From contig SFJO01000011.1 in NCBI GenBank assembly GCA_004555865.1, forward strand, positions 7,798 to 71,797: a DNA stretch of 64,000 nt. The letters are read 5' to 3'. Both the position numbers and the translations under genes were made by a program. Shown here in pieces: positions 6,893 to 14,219 of this stretch (position 1 is the stretch's first letter; every line of letters starts with the position of its first letter). The DNA is from Oscillospiraceae bacterium. GTDB lineage: Bacteria; Bacillota; Clostridia; Oscillospirales; Ruminococcaceae. Below the pieces are notes generated by a model. That model was given only the letters and a program-made list of their open reading frames with translations. It had not been told where the DNA came from and did not search any database.

Positions 6893-7744
6893 ATGAAAAA
6901 GTTTGTTGCTTTGATGCTGGGCCTGACCATGGCCCTGAGCCTGGCCGCCTGCGGCGGCAGCGCTTCTTCCAGCGCCGCTGCTTCTTCTGAGGCCGCTTCT
7001 TCCGAAGCTGCTGGCAAGCAGACCATCTTCAGCCTGGACGACATGGCCGACAAGACCGTGGGCGTGCAGCTGGGCACCACCGGTGATATCTACATGAGCG
7101 ATGCCGTGGGCAACGCCGACGACCTGAACATTGCAGGCGTGGAAGAGTACAACAAGGCTGCTGACGCGGTGCAGGCTCTGCTGAGCGGCAAGATCGACGC
7201 CGTGTGCATCGACGACCAGGTGGCCAAGAACTTTGTGGCCGCCAACCCGGACAGTCTGGTGGTTCTGGACACCCCCTACGCCACCGAGGACTATGCTGCC
7301 TGTGTTGCCAAGGGCAACGATCAGCTGACCGAGGCCATGAATGCGGCCATCGCCGAGCTGAAGAACAACGGCACCCTGGACGCCATCCTGGATAAGTACA
7401 TCAACAAGACCGAGGGTGCGGTCGGTTACGTTACCCCCGAGGGCACCGAGTACCCCAATGGTGAGCTGACCATGGCCACCAACGCCACCTTCGAGCCTTA
7501 CGAGTACATCCAGAATGGCGAGGTTATCGGCCTGGATGTGGATTTCGCCAAGGCCATCTGCGACCAGATGGGTTACAAGCTGCATGTGGAGGATATGGAG
7601 TTTGACGCCATCATCCCCGCTGTGCAGTCCGGCAAGGCTGACTTCGGTATGGCCGGCATGACTGTTACCCCTGAGCGTGCCGAGAGCATCAACTTCACTG
7701 ACAGCTACTGCACCGGCGTTCAGAGCATTATCGTGCTGAAGTAA
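6893..7744 (+). CDS. Amino-acid ABC transporter binding lipoprotein, apparently circularly permuted
   Basis: Exported lipoprotein that captures a polar amino acid for the transporter encoded next. It has a signal peptide with lipobox LAAC (Cys20) and a Ser/Ala/Glu linker to about residue 41. In the usual family-3 binding proteins the block 'LTMATNATFEPYEY...GLDVDFAKAI...GMTVTPERAESINFTDSY' comes first and 'KTVGVQLGTTG...YATEDYAACV...LKNNGTLD' second. Here the second block is at residues 52-172 and the first at 190-283, joined by an 18-residue linker. All conserved elements are present, so it should fold normally from a permuted chain. Total length (283) is normal. The ligand is not predictable. 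Confidence 0.9.
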   Translation: MKKFVALMLGLTMALSLAACGGSASSSAAASSEAASSEAAGKQTIFSLDDMADKTVGVQLGTTGDIYMSDAVGNADDLNIAGVEEYNKAADAVQALLSGKIDAVCIDDQVAKNFVAANPDSLVVLDTPYATEDYAACVAKGNDQLTEAMNAAIAELKNNGTLDAILDKYINKTEGAVGYVTPEGTEYPNGELTMATNATFEPYEYIQNGEVIGLDVDFAKAICDQMGYKLHVEDMEFDAIIPAVQSGKADFGMAGMTVTPERAESINFTDSYCTGVQSIIVLK

Positions 7745-7761
7745 CCTTATTAAAAAGAGAC

Positions 7762-7797
7762 AGGGCCAGGGCGCTTTCGGTGCTCTGCCCCTTTTTC
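7762..7797 (+). terminator. Intra-operon terminator/attenuator after the binding protein
   Basis: AGGGCCAGGGCGC can pair imperfectly with GTGCTCTGCCCCT, followed by TTTTTC. Such a leaky terminator would give more binding protein than permease. Confidence 0.55.
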
Positions 7798-7894
7798 TGT
7801 TCTTATCACAAAGGCACTGCCGCAGATGAACGACCCCCGCATACGGATGGTAAAATTTGCGCGGTTCCGCCCAAAACAAAGGAGGATGCCCGCC

Positions 7895-8608
7895 ATGCAG
7901 GATCTATGGCAAAACTTGGTGAAGCAGTTCACCGCCACCTTTATCACAGAGCAGCGCTACATGCTGTTCCTGAATGGTTTGAAAACTACGCTGACCATCA
8001 CGTTCTGCGCAGCGCTTCTGGGCATCGTGCTTGGGTTCCTGATTGCGTACTGCCGCACCACCTATGAGCGCACCCTGCGCCGGGGCCCGCTGCTGAAATT
8101 TCTGAACTTTCTGTGCAACGTGTATCTGACGGTCATCCGCGGCACCCCCACCATGATTCAGGTGCTGATCATGTATTTTGTCATCTTCGGTTCGGTGAAG
8201 ATCGACAAGGTGCCGGTTGCGGTGCTGGCGTTTGGCATGAACAGCGGTGCCTATGTGGCCGAGATCTTCCGCGGCGGCATCATGAGCATTGACTACGGCC
8301 AGATGGAGGCCGCCCGCAGCCTGGGCCTGAATTACACTCAGGCCACCTGGCGGGTCATTCTGCCCCAGACAATCAAGAACGTGTTCCCTTCGCTGGGCAA
8401 CGAGCTGATTGTGCTTTTGAAGGAAACCTCCATCAGCGGCTACATTGCCCTGCAGGACCTGACCAAGGCCGGTGACATTGTGCGCAGCCGCACCTACAGC
8501 GCTTTCTTCCCCTACATTTCGGTGGCGGCAATCTATCTGGTGCTGGTTCTGATTTTGGAGAAGATTCTGGGCAACATTGAAGGGAGGCTGGCTGCAAGTG
8601 ACCGATAA
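7895..8608 (+). CDS. Amino-acid ABC transporter permease (His/Glu/Gln type)
   Basis: Integral membrane subunit, 237 residues, with several hydrophobic helices and the cytoplasmic EAA loop (EAARSLGLNYTQATWRVILP) that docks with the ATPase. The first region (residues about 20-60) carries the FLNGLKTTLTIT signature of the HisMQ subfamily. The ATG at 7895 has an ideal AAAGGAGG 9 bases upstream; the in-frame ATG codons at 7826 and 7886 are less well placed. It follows the binding protein and overlaps the ATPase gene by 11 bases, so the three form one importer. A single permease gene implies a homodimer. Confidence 0.93.
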   Translation: MQDLWQNLVKQFTATFITEQRYMLFLNGLKTTLTITFCAALLGIVLGFLIAYCRTTYERTLRRGPLLKFLNFLCNVYLTVIRGTPTMIQVLIMYFVIFGSVKIDKVPVAVLAFGMNSGAYVAEIFRGGIMSIDYGQMEAARSLGLNYTQATWRVILPQTIKNVFPSLGNELIVLLKETSISGYIALQDLTKAGDIVRSRTYSAFFPYISVAAIYLVLVLILEKILGNIEGRLAASDR

Positions 8609-9362
8609 TATTTTGCAGGTCCGCGGGCTGAAAAAGACCTATGGCGGCGAAAAGAAAAAGGGCGTTAAGGGCCTTACCCCCAAGCTGGACGTGTTGCGCG
8701 GCATTGATATTGACATCCGGCGCGGCGATGTGATCTGTCTGGTCGGCCCTTCCGGCTGCGGCAAGTCCACTTTCCTGCGCTGCCTGAACCGGCTGGAGAT
8801 CCCCACCGAGGGCACCGTAACCTTTGAGGGCGAGGAGGTCAACGACAAGGACATTGACCGCATCCGCCGCAAGATGGGCATGGTGTTCCAGCATTTCAAC
8901 CTGTTCCCCCACATGACTGTGAAGCAGAACCTGTGCATGGCCCCGGTGCTTCTGAAGCTGAAAACCCAGGAAGAAGCCGAAAAGCGGGCGGACGAACTGC
9001 TGGCCCGGGTGGGTTTGTCGGAAAAGGCGGATGTGTACCCCAACAGCCTGTCCGGCGGCCAGAAGCAGCGCATTGCCATTGCCCGCGCCCTGGCCATGGA
9101 CCCGGACGTGATCCTGTTTGACGAGCCTACCAGCGCCCTGGACCCCGAGATGGTGGGCGAGGTGCTGGAGCTGATGAAGCAGCTGGCTAAGGACGGCATG
9201 ACCATGGTGGTGGTCACCCACGAAATGGGCTTTGCCCGTGAGGTGGCCAGCCGGGTCATCTTCATCGACGAGGGCAAGATTCAGGAGGACGAGCCGCCGC
9301 AGGAGTTCTTCACGAACCCCAGGCATCCCCGGCTGAAGGCCTTCCTCTCCAAATTGCTGTAA
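8598..9362 (+). CDS. Amino-acid ABC transporter ATP-binding protein
   Basis: A 254-residue ATPase energising the importer. Walker A is GPSGCGKST, the ABC signature LSGGQKQR, Walker B VILFDEPTS and the switch histidine is in VVVTHEM: all intact. A Lys/Gly-rich stretch (GEKKKGVKGLTPK) is inserted near residue 20, before the first conserved strand, and is longer than in typical GlnQ-like proteins. GTG 8598 is preferred because AGGGAGG lies 10 bases upstream and it overlaps the permease end, implying translational coupling. A terminator follows. Confidence 0.94.
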   Translation: MTDNILQVRGLKKTYGGEKKKGVKGLTPKLDVLRGIDIDIRRGDVICLVGPSGCGKSTFLRCLNRLEIPTEGTVTFEGEEVNDKDIDRIRRKMGMVFQHFNLFPHMTVKQNLCMAPVLLKLKTQEEAEKRADELLARVGLSEKADVYPNSLSGGQKQRIAIARALAMDPDVILFDEPTSALDPEMVGEVLELMKQLAKDGMTMVVVTHEMGFAREVASRVIFIDEGKIQEDEPPQEFFTNPRHPRLKAFLSKLL

Positions 9363-9375
9363 GTTGCTTGAACAA

Positions 9376-9426
9376 AAATACGCCCCCCGGCAGGCCATGG
9401 CGGTTCTGCCGAGGGGCGTATTTTTA
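9376..9426 (+). terminator. Terminator of the ABC transporter operon
   Basis: ATACGCCCCCCGGCAG pairs with CTGCCGAGGGGCGTAT, then TTTTAT. Confidence 0.88.
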
Positions 9427-9525
9427 TAGGAACTGCGAGATTGTACGTATGGTGAGTACAATTCTTGCAAAAATCAGGAAAAGAGAGTAGGATTTAGAAA
9501 AAATAGGGAAAAGTGAGGTACAGCG

Positions 9526-10185
9526 GTGAACATTTTTGACATCATCGGCCCGGTTATGATCGGTCCGTCCAGCAGCCATACCGCCGGTGCGGCCCGCATT
9601 GGGTATGTGGCACGAAAAATTCTGGCCCAGGAACCGGTGGAGGCCGAGATCGGCCTGGCGGGCAGCTTTGCCCAAACCTATAAGGGCCACGGCACCGACC
9701 GGGCGCTGATTGCAGGCATTCTGGGAATGCGGCCGGACGATGAGCGGCTGCCCCGCAGTCTGGAACTGGCAAAAGAACAGGGCCTGCGCTTTTCCTTCCA
9801 CACGGTGCAGCTTCCCAAGTGCCACCCCAACACGGCGGTAATCAAGCTGACCGGCAAAGAGGGCGCAGTGGCGCAGGTGGAGGGGGCCTCCGTGGGCGGC
9901 GGAAACATCCTGATCACCCGGCTGAATGGCATGGAAAGCGCCTTCACCGGCCAGTGCGATACCCTCATCATTCCCCACCGGGATACTCCCGGCGTGATTG
10001 CCACGGTAACCCAGGCGCTGGCGCTGTATAAGGTGAACATCGGCAACTTTAAGCTGACCCGGCCCATCAAGGGCGACATGGCCATTATGACCATTGAGCT
10101 GGACGGCCAGCTGGACAGCGGGGTGGTGGAGTTGCTGAAAAAGCAGCCCAATGTGGCCGGCGTGGTTTACCTGCGGGCAAATTAA
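9526..10185 (+). CDS. sdaAB: L-serine dehydratase, beta subunit
   Basis: Together with the next gene it forms the iron-sulfur L-serine deaminase (serine to pyruvate and ammonia). The 219-residue protein opens with the family hallmark DIIGPVMIGPSSSHTAGAAR and ends with an ACT-like segment (about 145-219, TPGVIATVTQALALYKVNIG) that may sense serine. The GTG start at 9526 has GTGAGG upstream. A weak promoter (TTGCAA at 9465, 17 bases, TAGGAT at 9488) may drive it. sdaAA starts 13 bases downstream, and the split beta/alpha arrangement is usual in Firmicutes. Confidence 0.95.
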   Translation: MNIFDIIGPVMIGPSSSHTAGAARIGYVARKILAQEPVEAEIGLAGSFAQTYKGHGTDRALIAGILGMRPDDERLPRSLELAKEQGLRFSFHTVQLPKCHPNTAVIKLTGKEGAVAQVEGASVGGGNILITRLNGMESAFTGQCDTLIIPHRDTPGVIATVTQALALYKVNIGNFKLTRPIKGDMAIMTIELDGQLDSGVVELLKKQPNVAGVVYLRAN

Positions 10186-10198
10186 GGGGGGGAACACC

Positions 10199-11083
10199 AT
10201 GAGGATTGCATACGATTCCATTGCAGAGCTGGCCCGCCTGGCGGCCAGCGAAACGATGACCATCGGCCAGCTGGTGCTGGAAGAGCAGGCCGAACAGCTG
10301 GGCCGCACCAAAGAGCAGCTGCTGGCCGTGCTGGATGAGGACCTGACGGTGATGGAGCAGGCAGCCCGGCGGGGCGGCCGGAAGGACGTGCACTCTCACA
10401 GCGGGCTGACCGGGGGCGATGGCTGGCGCATGAGCCAGTATGCCCAGGCAGGGCAGACGCTTTCCGGGCCGCTGGCGGCCAGCGCCATGGCCATTGCCAT
10501 TTCGGTGGCGGAGTACAACGCAGCCATGGGCCGCATCGTCGCCAGCCCCACAGCGGGCAGCTGCGGCATTCTGCCCGGGGCGGTGCTGGTCATGATGGAG
10601 CAGCGCGGAACCAGCCGCCAGCAGGCCTGTGAGGCGCTGGCCGCGGCGGGCGGCATTGGCCTGGTGCTGGCCCAGCAGGCCAGCATTGCTGGGGCAGAGG
10701 GCGGCTGCCAGGCCGAGTGCGGCAGTGCGGCGGCCATGGCGGCGGCTGCCCTGGTGGAGCTGAACGGCGGTACACCGGAGATGGCGGCCAACGCGGCGGC
10801 CATGGCCATTAAAAACCAGCTGGGGCTGGTGTGCGACCCGGTAGCCGGGCTGGTGGAGGTGCCCTGCATCAAGCGAAACGCGGGCGGCGTGATGTGCGCC
10901 CTGTGTGCGGCGGACATGGCGCTGGCGGGCATCCGCAGCGTGATCCCGGTGGATGAGGTGGTCGGCGCCATGCGGGAGGTGGGCGAGAGCCTGCCCTGCT
11001 CTTTGCGGGAGACAGCCCAGGGCGGCCTTGCGGCTACCCCCACCGGCCAGGCGCTGGCCCGGAAGATCTTCGGTGCAGACTGA
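10199..11083 (+). CDS. sdaAA: L-serine dehydratase, alpha subunit
   Basis: Catalytic subunit, 294 residues, carrying the oxygen-labile [4Fe-4S] cluster. The family blocks SHSGLTGGDGWRM, SPTAGSCGILPGA, GGCQAECGSAAAMAAAALVE and NQLGLVCDPVAGLVEVPCIKRN are all present and supply the conserved cysteines. ATG 10199 follows GGGGGG by a few bases and is preferred over the upstream in-frame codon at 10151, which lies inside sdaAB. A long hairpin terminator follows. Confidence 0.96.
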   Translation: MRIAYDSIAELARLAASETMTIGQLVLEEQAEQLGRTKEQLLAVLDEDLTVMEQAARRGGRKDVHSHSGLTGGDGWRMSQYAQAGQTLSGPLAASAMAIAISVAEYNAAMGRIVASPTAGSCGILPGAVLVMMEQRGTSRQQACEALAAAGGIGLVLAQQASIAGAEGGCQAECGSAAAMAAAALVELNGGTPEMAANAAAMAIKNQLGLVCDPVAGLVEVPCIKRNAGGVMCALCAADMALAGIRSVIPVDEVVGAMREVGESLPCSLRETAQGGLAATPTGQALARKIFGAD

Positions 11084-11144
11084 GGGCCGCGGGCAGCCGG
11101 CCCCTGAGACAGCACAGGTAAAAATAAATGCAGTGAAAGAATAA

Positions 11145-11198
11145 AAGCGGCACACCGCGCAAAAACCGAACAACGGTTTTTGCGGCGGTGTGCCGCTT
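11145..11198. terminator. Bidirectional terminator between convergent operons
   Basis: A 24-base-pair stem with one bulged G: AAGCGGCACACCGC and GCAAAAACCG pair with their complements around AACAA. The T-rich side is downstream for the minus-strand operon (TTTTATTCTTTC); the plus strand has CTTGGCTTTG. Confidence 0.8.
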
Positions 11199-11230
11199 GG
11201 CTTTGTGCAAAAAAACATCGAAGTGAACGG

Positions 11231-11653
11231 TCAGGATTTGGGCGCGGCGTTTTCTTTGGGAGAAAAGCCCTGCCCGGGCGCAACCGAAAGCCCACGAAAA
11301 ACCAGCGGTTCCGGCTGTGCTTCCGGGTCGTCCAGCTGGAAAAACTCCGGCTCCACCGGGGTATAGGGCGGGTCGGCCTCGTCTTCTTCATCGGCTTCAG
11401 CGGCCAGGGTACGCAGCGCATCCCGACGGGCCTTTTGATGTTCTGCCGCCTGATGGGCATTGCGGCGGGCATCTCGTACCAGCAGGGCAAACTCTCCCCA
11501 GATGAAAATCAGCAGCAGCACGGCCAGCGCCTGCATCAGGCGCAGAATGCCAGGGGAGAGAAAGTCACTGTCTGTGAGCAGATACACCGCATAACCGGCC
11601 GGTACACTCAGCGCAAGGCTGACCAGCAGAGAAACCAGGAGCTTTTTTTGCAT
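11231..11653 (-). CDS. Small membrane protein of unknown function
   Basis: A 140-residue protein with two predicted membrane helices (about residues 4-27 and 36-60), a basic stretch (RDARRNAHQAAEHQKARRDA) and an acidic, proline-rich tail that ends PKENAAPKS. I recognise no family. The topology suggests two helices with a long cytoplasmic tail. It is the last gene of the tsaE-tsaB-rpiB-upp operon, 20 bases after upp, and ends at the shared terminator. It may be co-expressed for convenience rather than function. Confidence 0.7.
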   Translation of the reverse strand: MQKKLLVSLLVSLALSVPAGYAVYLLTDSDFLSPGILRLMQALAVLLLIFIWGEFALLVRDARRNAHQAAEHQKARRDALRTLAAEADEEDEADPPYTPVEPEFFQLDDPEAQPEPLVFRGLSVAPGQGFSPKENAAPKS

Positions 11654-11673
11654 GGAAGCGGTCCTTTCCGGAA

Positions 11674-12306
11674 TTATTTCGTGCCGAAGATGCGGTCGCC
11701 CGCGTCGCCCAGACCGGGAACGATGTAGCCCTTCTCGTTCAGCTTCTCATCCAGAGCAGCAACGTAGATGTCCACATCGGGATGGGCCTCATGCAGGGCC
11801 TTCAGGCCTTCGGGAGCGGCGATGATGCCGATGAATTTGATGCTGCGGGCACCGCGCTTCTTGATCTGGGTGATGGCGTCACGGGCGCTGCCGCCGGTAG
11901 CCAGCATGGGATCCAGCACGATCACGTCACGCTCGGCAATGTCGCTGGGCAGCTTGCAGTAGTACTCCACAGGCTCCAGGGTCTCTTCGTTGCGGTACAG
12001 GCCAATGTGGCCGACCTTGGCGGCGGGCAACAGGGTCAGCATACCGTCCACCATGCCCAGGCCGGCGCGCAGAATGGGCACCAGGGCCAGCTTGCGGCCG
12101 GACAGCACATTGGTGTGGGCCACGGCGATGGGAGTCTCGATCTCCACTTCTTCCAGGGGCAGGTCACGGGTGGCTTCGTAGCACAGCAGGGTTGCCAGCT
12201 CGCTCACCAGCTCCTTGAATTCCTTGGTGCCGGTGGCTTTGTTGCGCAGCAGGCTGACCTTGTGCTGCACCAGGGGATGGTCGAGAATCATAGGCTGTTT
12301 GCTCAT
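11674..12306 (-). CDS. upp: Uracil phosphoribosyltransferase
   Basis: Pyrimidine salvage: uracil plus PRPP to UMP. The 210-residue protein has the PRPP loop VIVLDPMLATGGSA and the C-terminal uracil-binding block (YIVPGLGDAGDRIFGT). ATG 12306 is chosen over TTG 12315 because GAGGAG sits 11 bases upstream of the ATG but only 2 from the TTG. Fourth gene of the minus-strand operon, after rpiB. Confidence 0.96.
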   Translation of the reverse strand: MSKQPMILDHPLVQHKVSLLRNKATGTKEFKELVSELATLLCYEATRDLPLEEVEIETPIAVAHTNVLSGRKLALVPILRAGLGMVDGMLTLLPAAKVGHIGLYRNEETLEPVEYYCKLPSDIAERDVIVLDPMLATGGSARDAITQIKKRGARSIKFIGIIAAPEGLKALHEAHPDVDIYVAALDEKLNEKGYIVPGLGDAGDRIFGTK

Positions 12307-12397
12307 TTTGTTCAACGCTCCTCAATGTTCATTTCGCGTGGTTCAAACAAACCGGACGGCAGAACTGCCCCCGGCTCAAAACGGCAGAAAATGCGGT

Positions 12398-12844
12398 TCA
12401 GCCGCGGGCTTCCAGTGCGGTAAGCTTATCAATGCGGCGCTGATGGCGACCGCCCTCAAAGGGGGTGTTCAGAAACAGGTCCACCAGCTGGATGGCCAGG
12501 CCGGGGCCCACCACACGGCCGCCCAGACACAGGGCGTTGGCATCGTTGTGGCGGCGGGTGTACTCCGCACTGAAGGAATCGCTGCAGCAGCAGGCGCGGA
12601 TGCCGTGGATCTTATTGGCGGACATGGAAATGCCCACGCCGGTGCCGCAGAACAACAGGGCGCAGCGGCAGTCGCCGGCCACAACGGCATCGCAGGCGGG
12701 GGCGGCCATATCGGGGTAATCGCAGGAAGCGCCGTCCAGCGTGCCGAAATCGGTGTAAGCCTGACCAATCTCATCCAGGTGCTTGCGCACGGCTTCCTTC
12801 AGTTCAAAACCGCCGTGGTCGGCGGCAAGGGCGATGGGTTTCAT
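12398..12844 (-). CDS. rpiB: Ribose 5-phosphate isomerase B
   Basis: Interconverts ribose 5-phosphate and ribulose 5-phosphate. The 148-residue RpiB/LacAB fold has the substrate loop AADHGGFELKE at residues 7-17 and the catalytic cysteine Cys66 in LLFCGTGVGISMSANK. AGAGGAGG precedes the ATG. It lies between tsaB and upp; with upp and the PRPP synthetase elsewhere in the window it touches pentose and PRPP supply, but operon membership is the only direct evidence of shared regulation. Confidence 0.95.
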   Translation of the reverse strand: MKPIALAADHGGFELKEAVRKHLDEIGQAYTDFGTLDGASCDYPDMAAPACDAVVAGDCRCALLFCGTGVGISMSANKIHGIRACCCSDSFSAEYTRRHNDANALCLGGRVVGPGLAIQLVDLFLNTPFEGGRHQRRIDKLTALEARG

Positions 12845-12860
12845 GGTAATGTTCCTCCTC

Positions 12861-13559
12861 TTATTCCTTCCAGGCGGCCAGGCGTTCCGCCCGTTCCCGC
12901 TCGGCCTGGCTCAAGCGCAGATACTGTGGGCGCAGAGCTTCCGGGGGGCAGGTTTCGCCGTCCGCCTGCATCCGCAGGGCGGCCAGGCAGATGCCCAGCG
13001 CGCGGGGGGCCTGCAGACTGGGCGGGCAGGAAAGCACGCCCGGCTGTGTGCCGAACTTATTATAGCACAGCTGCGCCCCGTCACCAACAAAAAACAAAGG
13101 TTTTTTGCAATTTGAAACAAAATCCGTCAGCGCATCCACCGGCTGGGCGGCATCCGGGGTCAGGCGGGCATGGGTGGCCAGATCAAAGGCGGCCCAGTAT
13201 ACCTCGCCGCGGCGCGCATCCAGCGCGCACAGCACGGTGCCCTCTCCCTGTTGGGGCAGGGCCAAGGCTTCCAGCGTGGAGACCCCGGCACAGGGCGTGT
13301 TGTTTACAAAAGCCAGCCCTTTGACGGTGGCCAAACCGATGCGCAGGCCGGTAAAGCTGCCCGGCCCGGCACACACGCCGTACAGGTCCAGGTCGGTCGG
13401 GGCCAGGCCGGTGGCCTTGAAAGCCCCGTCCACCAGGCCCATCAGGGTCTCGCTGTGGGACAGCCCGCCGTTTACAAAGCACTCATAAAGCAGCTGGTCG
13501 TCTTTGGTCAGGGCCACGCCCGCGGTGCGGCCGGCTGCATCAATGCCCATACAAATCAA
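12861..13559 (-). CDS. tsaB: tRNA t6A37 threonylcarbamoyladenosine biosynthesis protein TsaB
   Basis: Scaffold partner of TsaD in making the universal t6A37 modification of ANN-decoding tRNAs. The 232-residue ASKHA-fold protein has the conserved DAAG...A-GVAL start and GPGSFTGLRIGLATVKGLA at about 66-84. Its start overlaps the tsaE stop by 4 bases (ATGA), so translation is coupled. TsaD itself is not in the window. Confidence 0.95.
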   Translation of the reverse strand: MICMGIDAAGRTAGVALTKDDQLLYECFVNGGLSHSETLMGLVDGAFKATGLAPTDLDLYGVCAGPGSFTGLRIGLATVKGLAFVNNTPCAGVSTLEALALPQQGEGTVLCALDARRGEVYWAAFDLATHARLTPDAAQPVDALTDFVSNCKKPLFFVGDGAQLCYNKFGTQPGVLSCPPSLQAPRALGICLAALRMQADGETCPPEALRPQYLRLSQAERERAERLAAWKE

Positions 13560-13978
13560 AAGGTTACCCCCTCAATGGTAATTTTTCGGTCATCGCCGCC
13601 CAGATGCTGAATGTCCACCCGAATGGGATGCTCCAGCGCCAGAAGATCGGCCAGGTTCTCGCTCCATTCGGCGGCAACAATGGCGCCTTCGTCCAGGTAA
13701 TCGTAGAAGCCGGAGGTACACAGATCCTCTTCGGTGGAGATGCGGTACAAATCAAAATGGGCCAGGGGCTTTGGCCCCCGGTAGTAGTTTACGATGGCAA
13801 AGGTGGGGCTGCTCACCGGATCGGTGCAGCCCAAGCCCTGGGCCAGCCCTTCACAAAAGGCGGTTTTGCCTGCGCCCAGCCCGCCGGTGAAGGCCACCAG
13901 GCTGCCGGGGCTGAGCACGGCGGCCATCCGCTTGCCCAGCGCGACGGTTTCGGCCCGGCTGTGTGTAATGGTTTCCAT
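13556..13978 (-). CDS. tsaE: tRNA t6A37 biosynthesis ATPase TsaE
   Basis: Small P-loop ATPase needed for turnover of the TsaBDE complex. The 140-residue protein has Walker A GGLGAGKT at about 32-39 and the conserved SPTFAIVNYY and HFDLYR segments. ATG 13978 has AAAGGAG 10 bases upstream; the TTG at 13984 would be too close. First gene of the minus operon driven by the promoter at 14056-14084. Confidence 0.95.
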   Translation of the reverse strand: METITHSRAETVALGKRMAAVLSPGSLVAFTGGLGAGKTAFCEGLAQGLGCTDPVSSPTFAIVNYYRGPKPLAHFDLYRISTEEDLCTSGFYDYLDEGAIVAAEWSENLADLLALEHPIRVDIQHLGGDDRKITIEGVTF

Positions 13979-14055
13979 GGGCAAAACGCTCCTTTCCGCC
14001 CGAAGGCGCGGGCAAAGGCTGTCGAAACACGGCGCAACTGCCCATATTTGGTTTT

Positions 14056-14084
14056 AGTATAGCATATGCAGCGGTGATTTGCAA
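14056..14084 (-). promoter_or_regulatory. Promoter of the tsaE operon (shares its -35 with the opposite promoter)
   Basis: On the minus strand TTGCAA (14084-14079), a 17-base spacer and TATACT (14061-14056), preceded by TG in the extended -10 position. The -35 hexamer is its own reverse complement. Confidence 0.75.
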
Positions 14085-14107
14085 AAGAGGCCGGGAGACG
14101 ATATAAT
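14079..14107 (+). promoter_or_regulatory. Promoter of the FtsW/RodA gene (shares its -35)
   Basis: The same TTGCAA at 14079-14084, a 17-base spacer, and consensus TATAAT at 14102-14107. The start would be near 14114, giving a 106-base leader. Confidence 0.75.
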
Positions 14108-14219
14108 AAAAAAGCTGGAAAAAGTCTGCCTGCGTGAAAGAAACAGCGGCTCCGGCTCGTATTAAAAGCGCAGGGCCTTGCCCCTGCGGGAAAACACTGC
14201 GACCAATACGAGGAAAACT

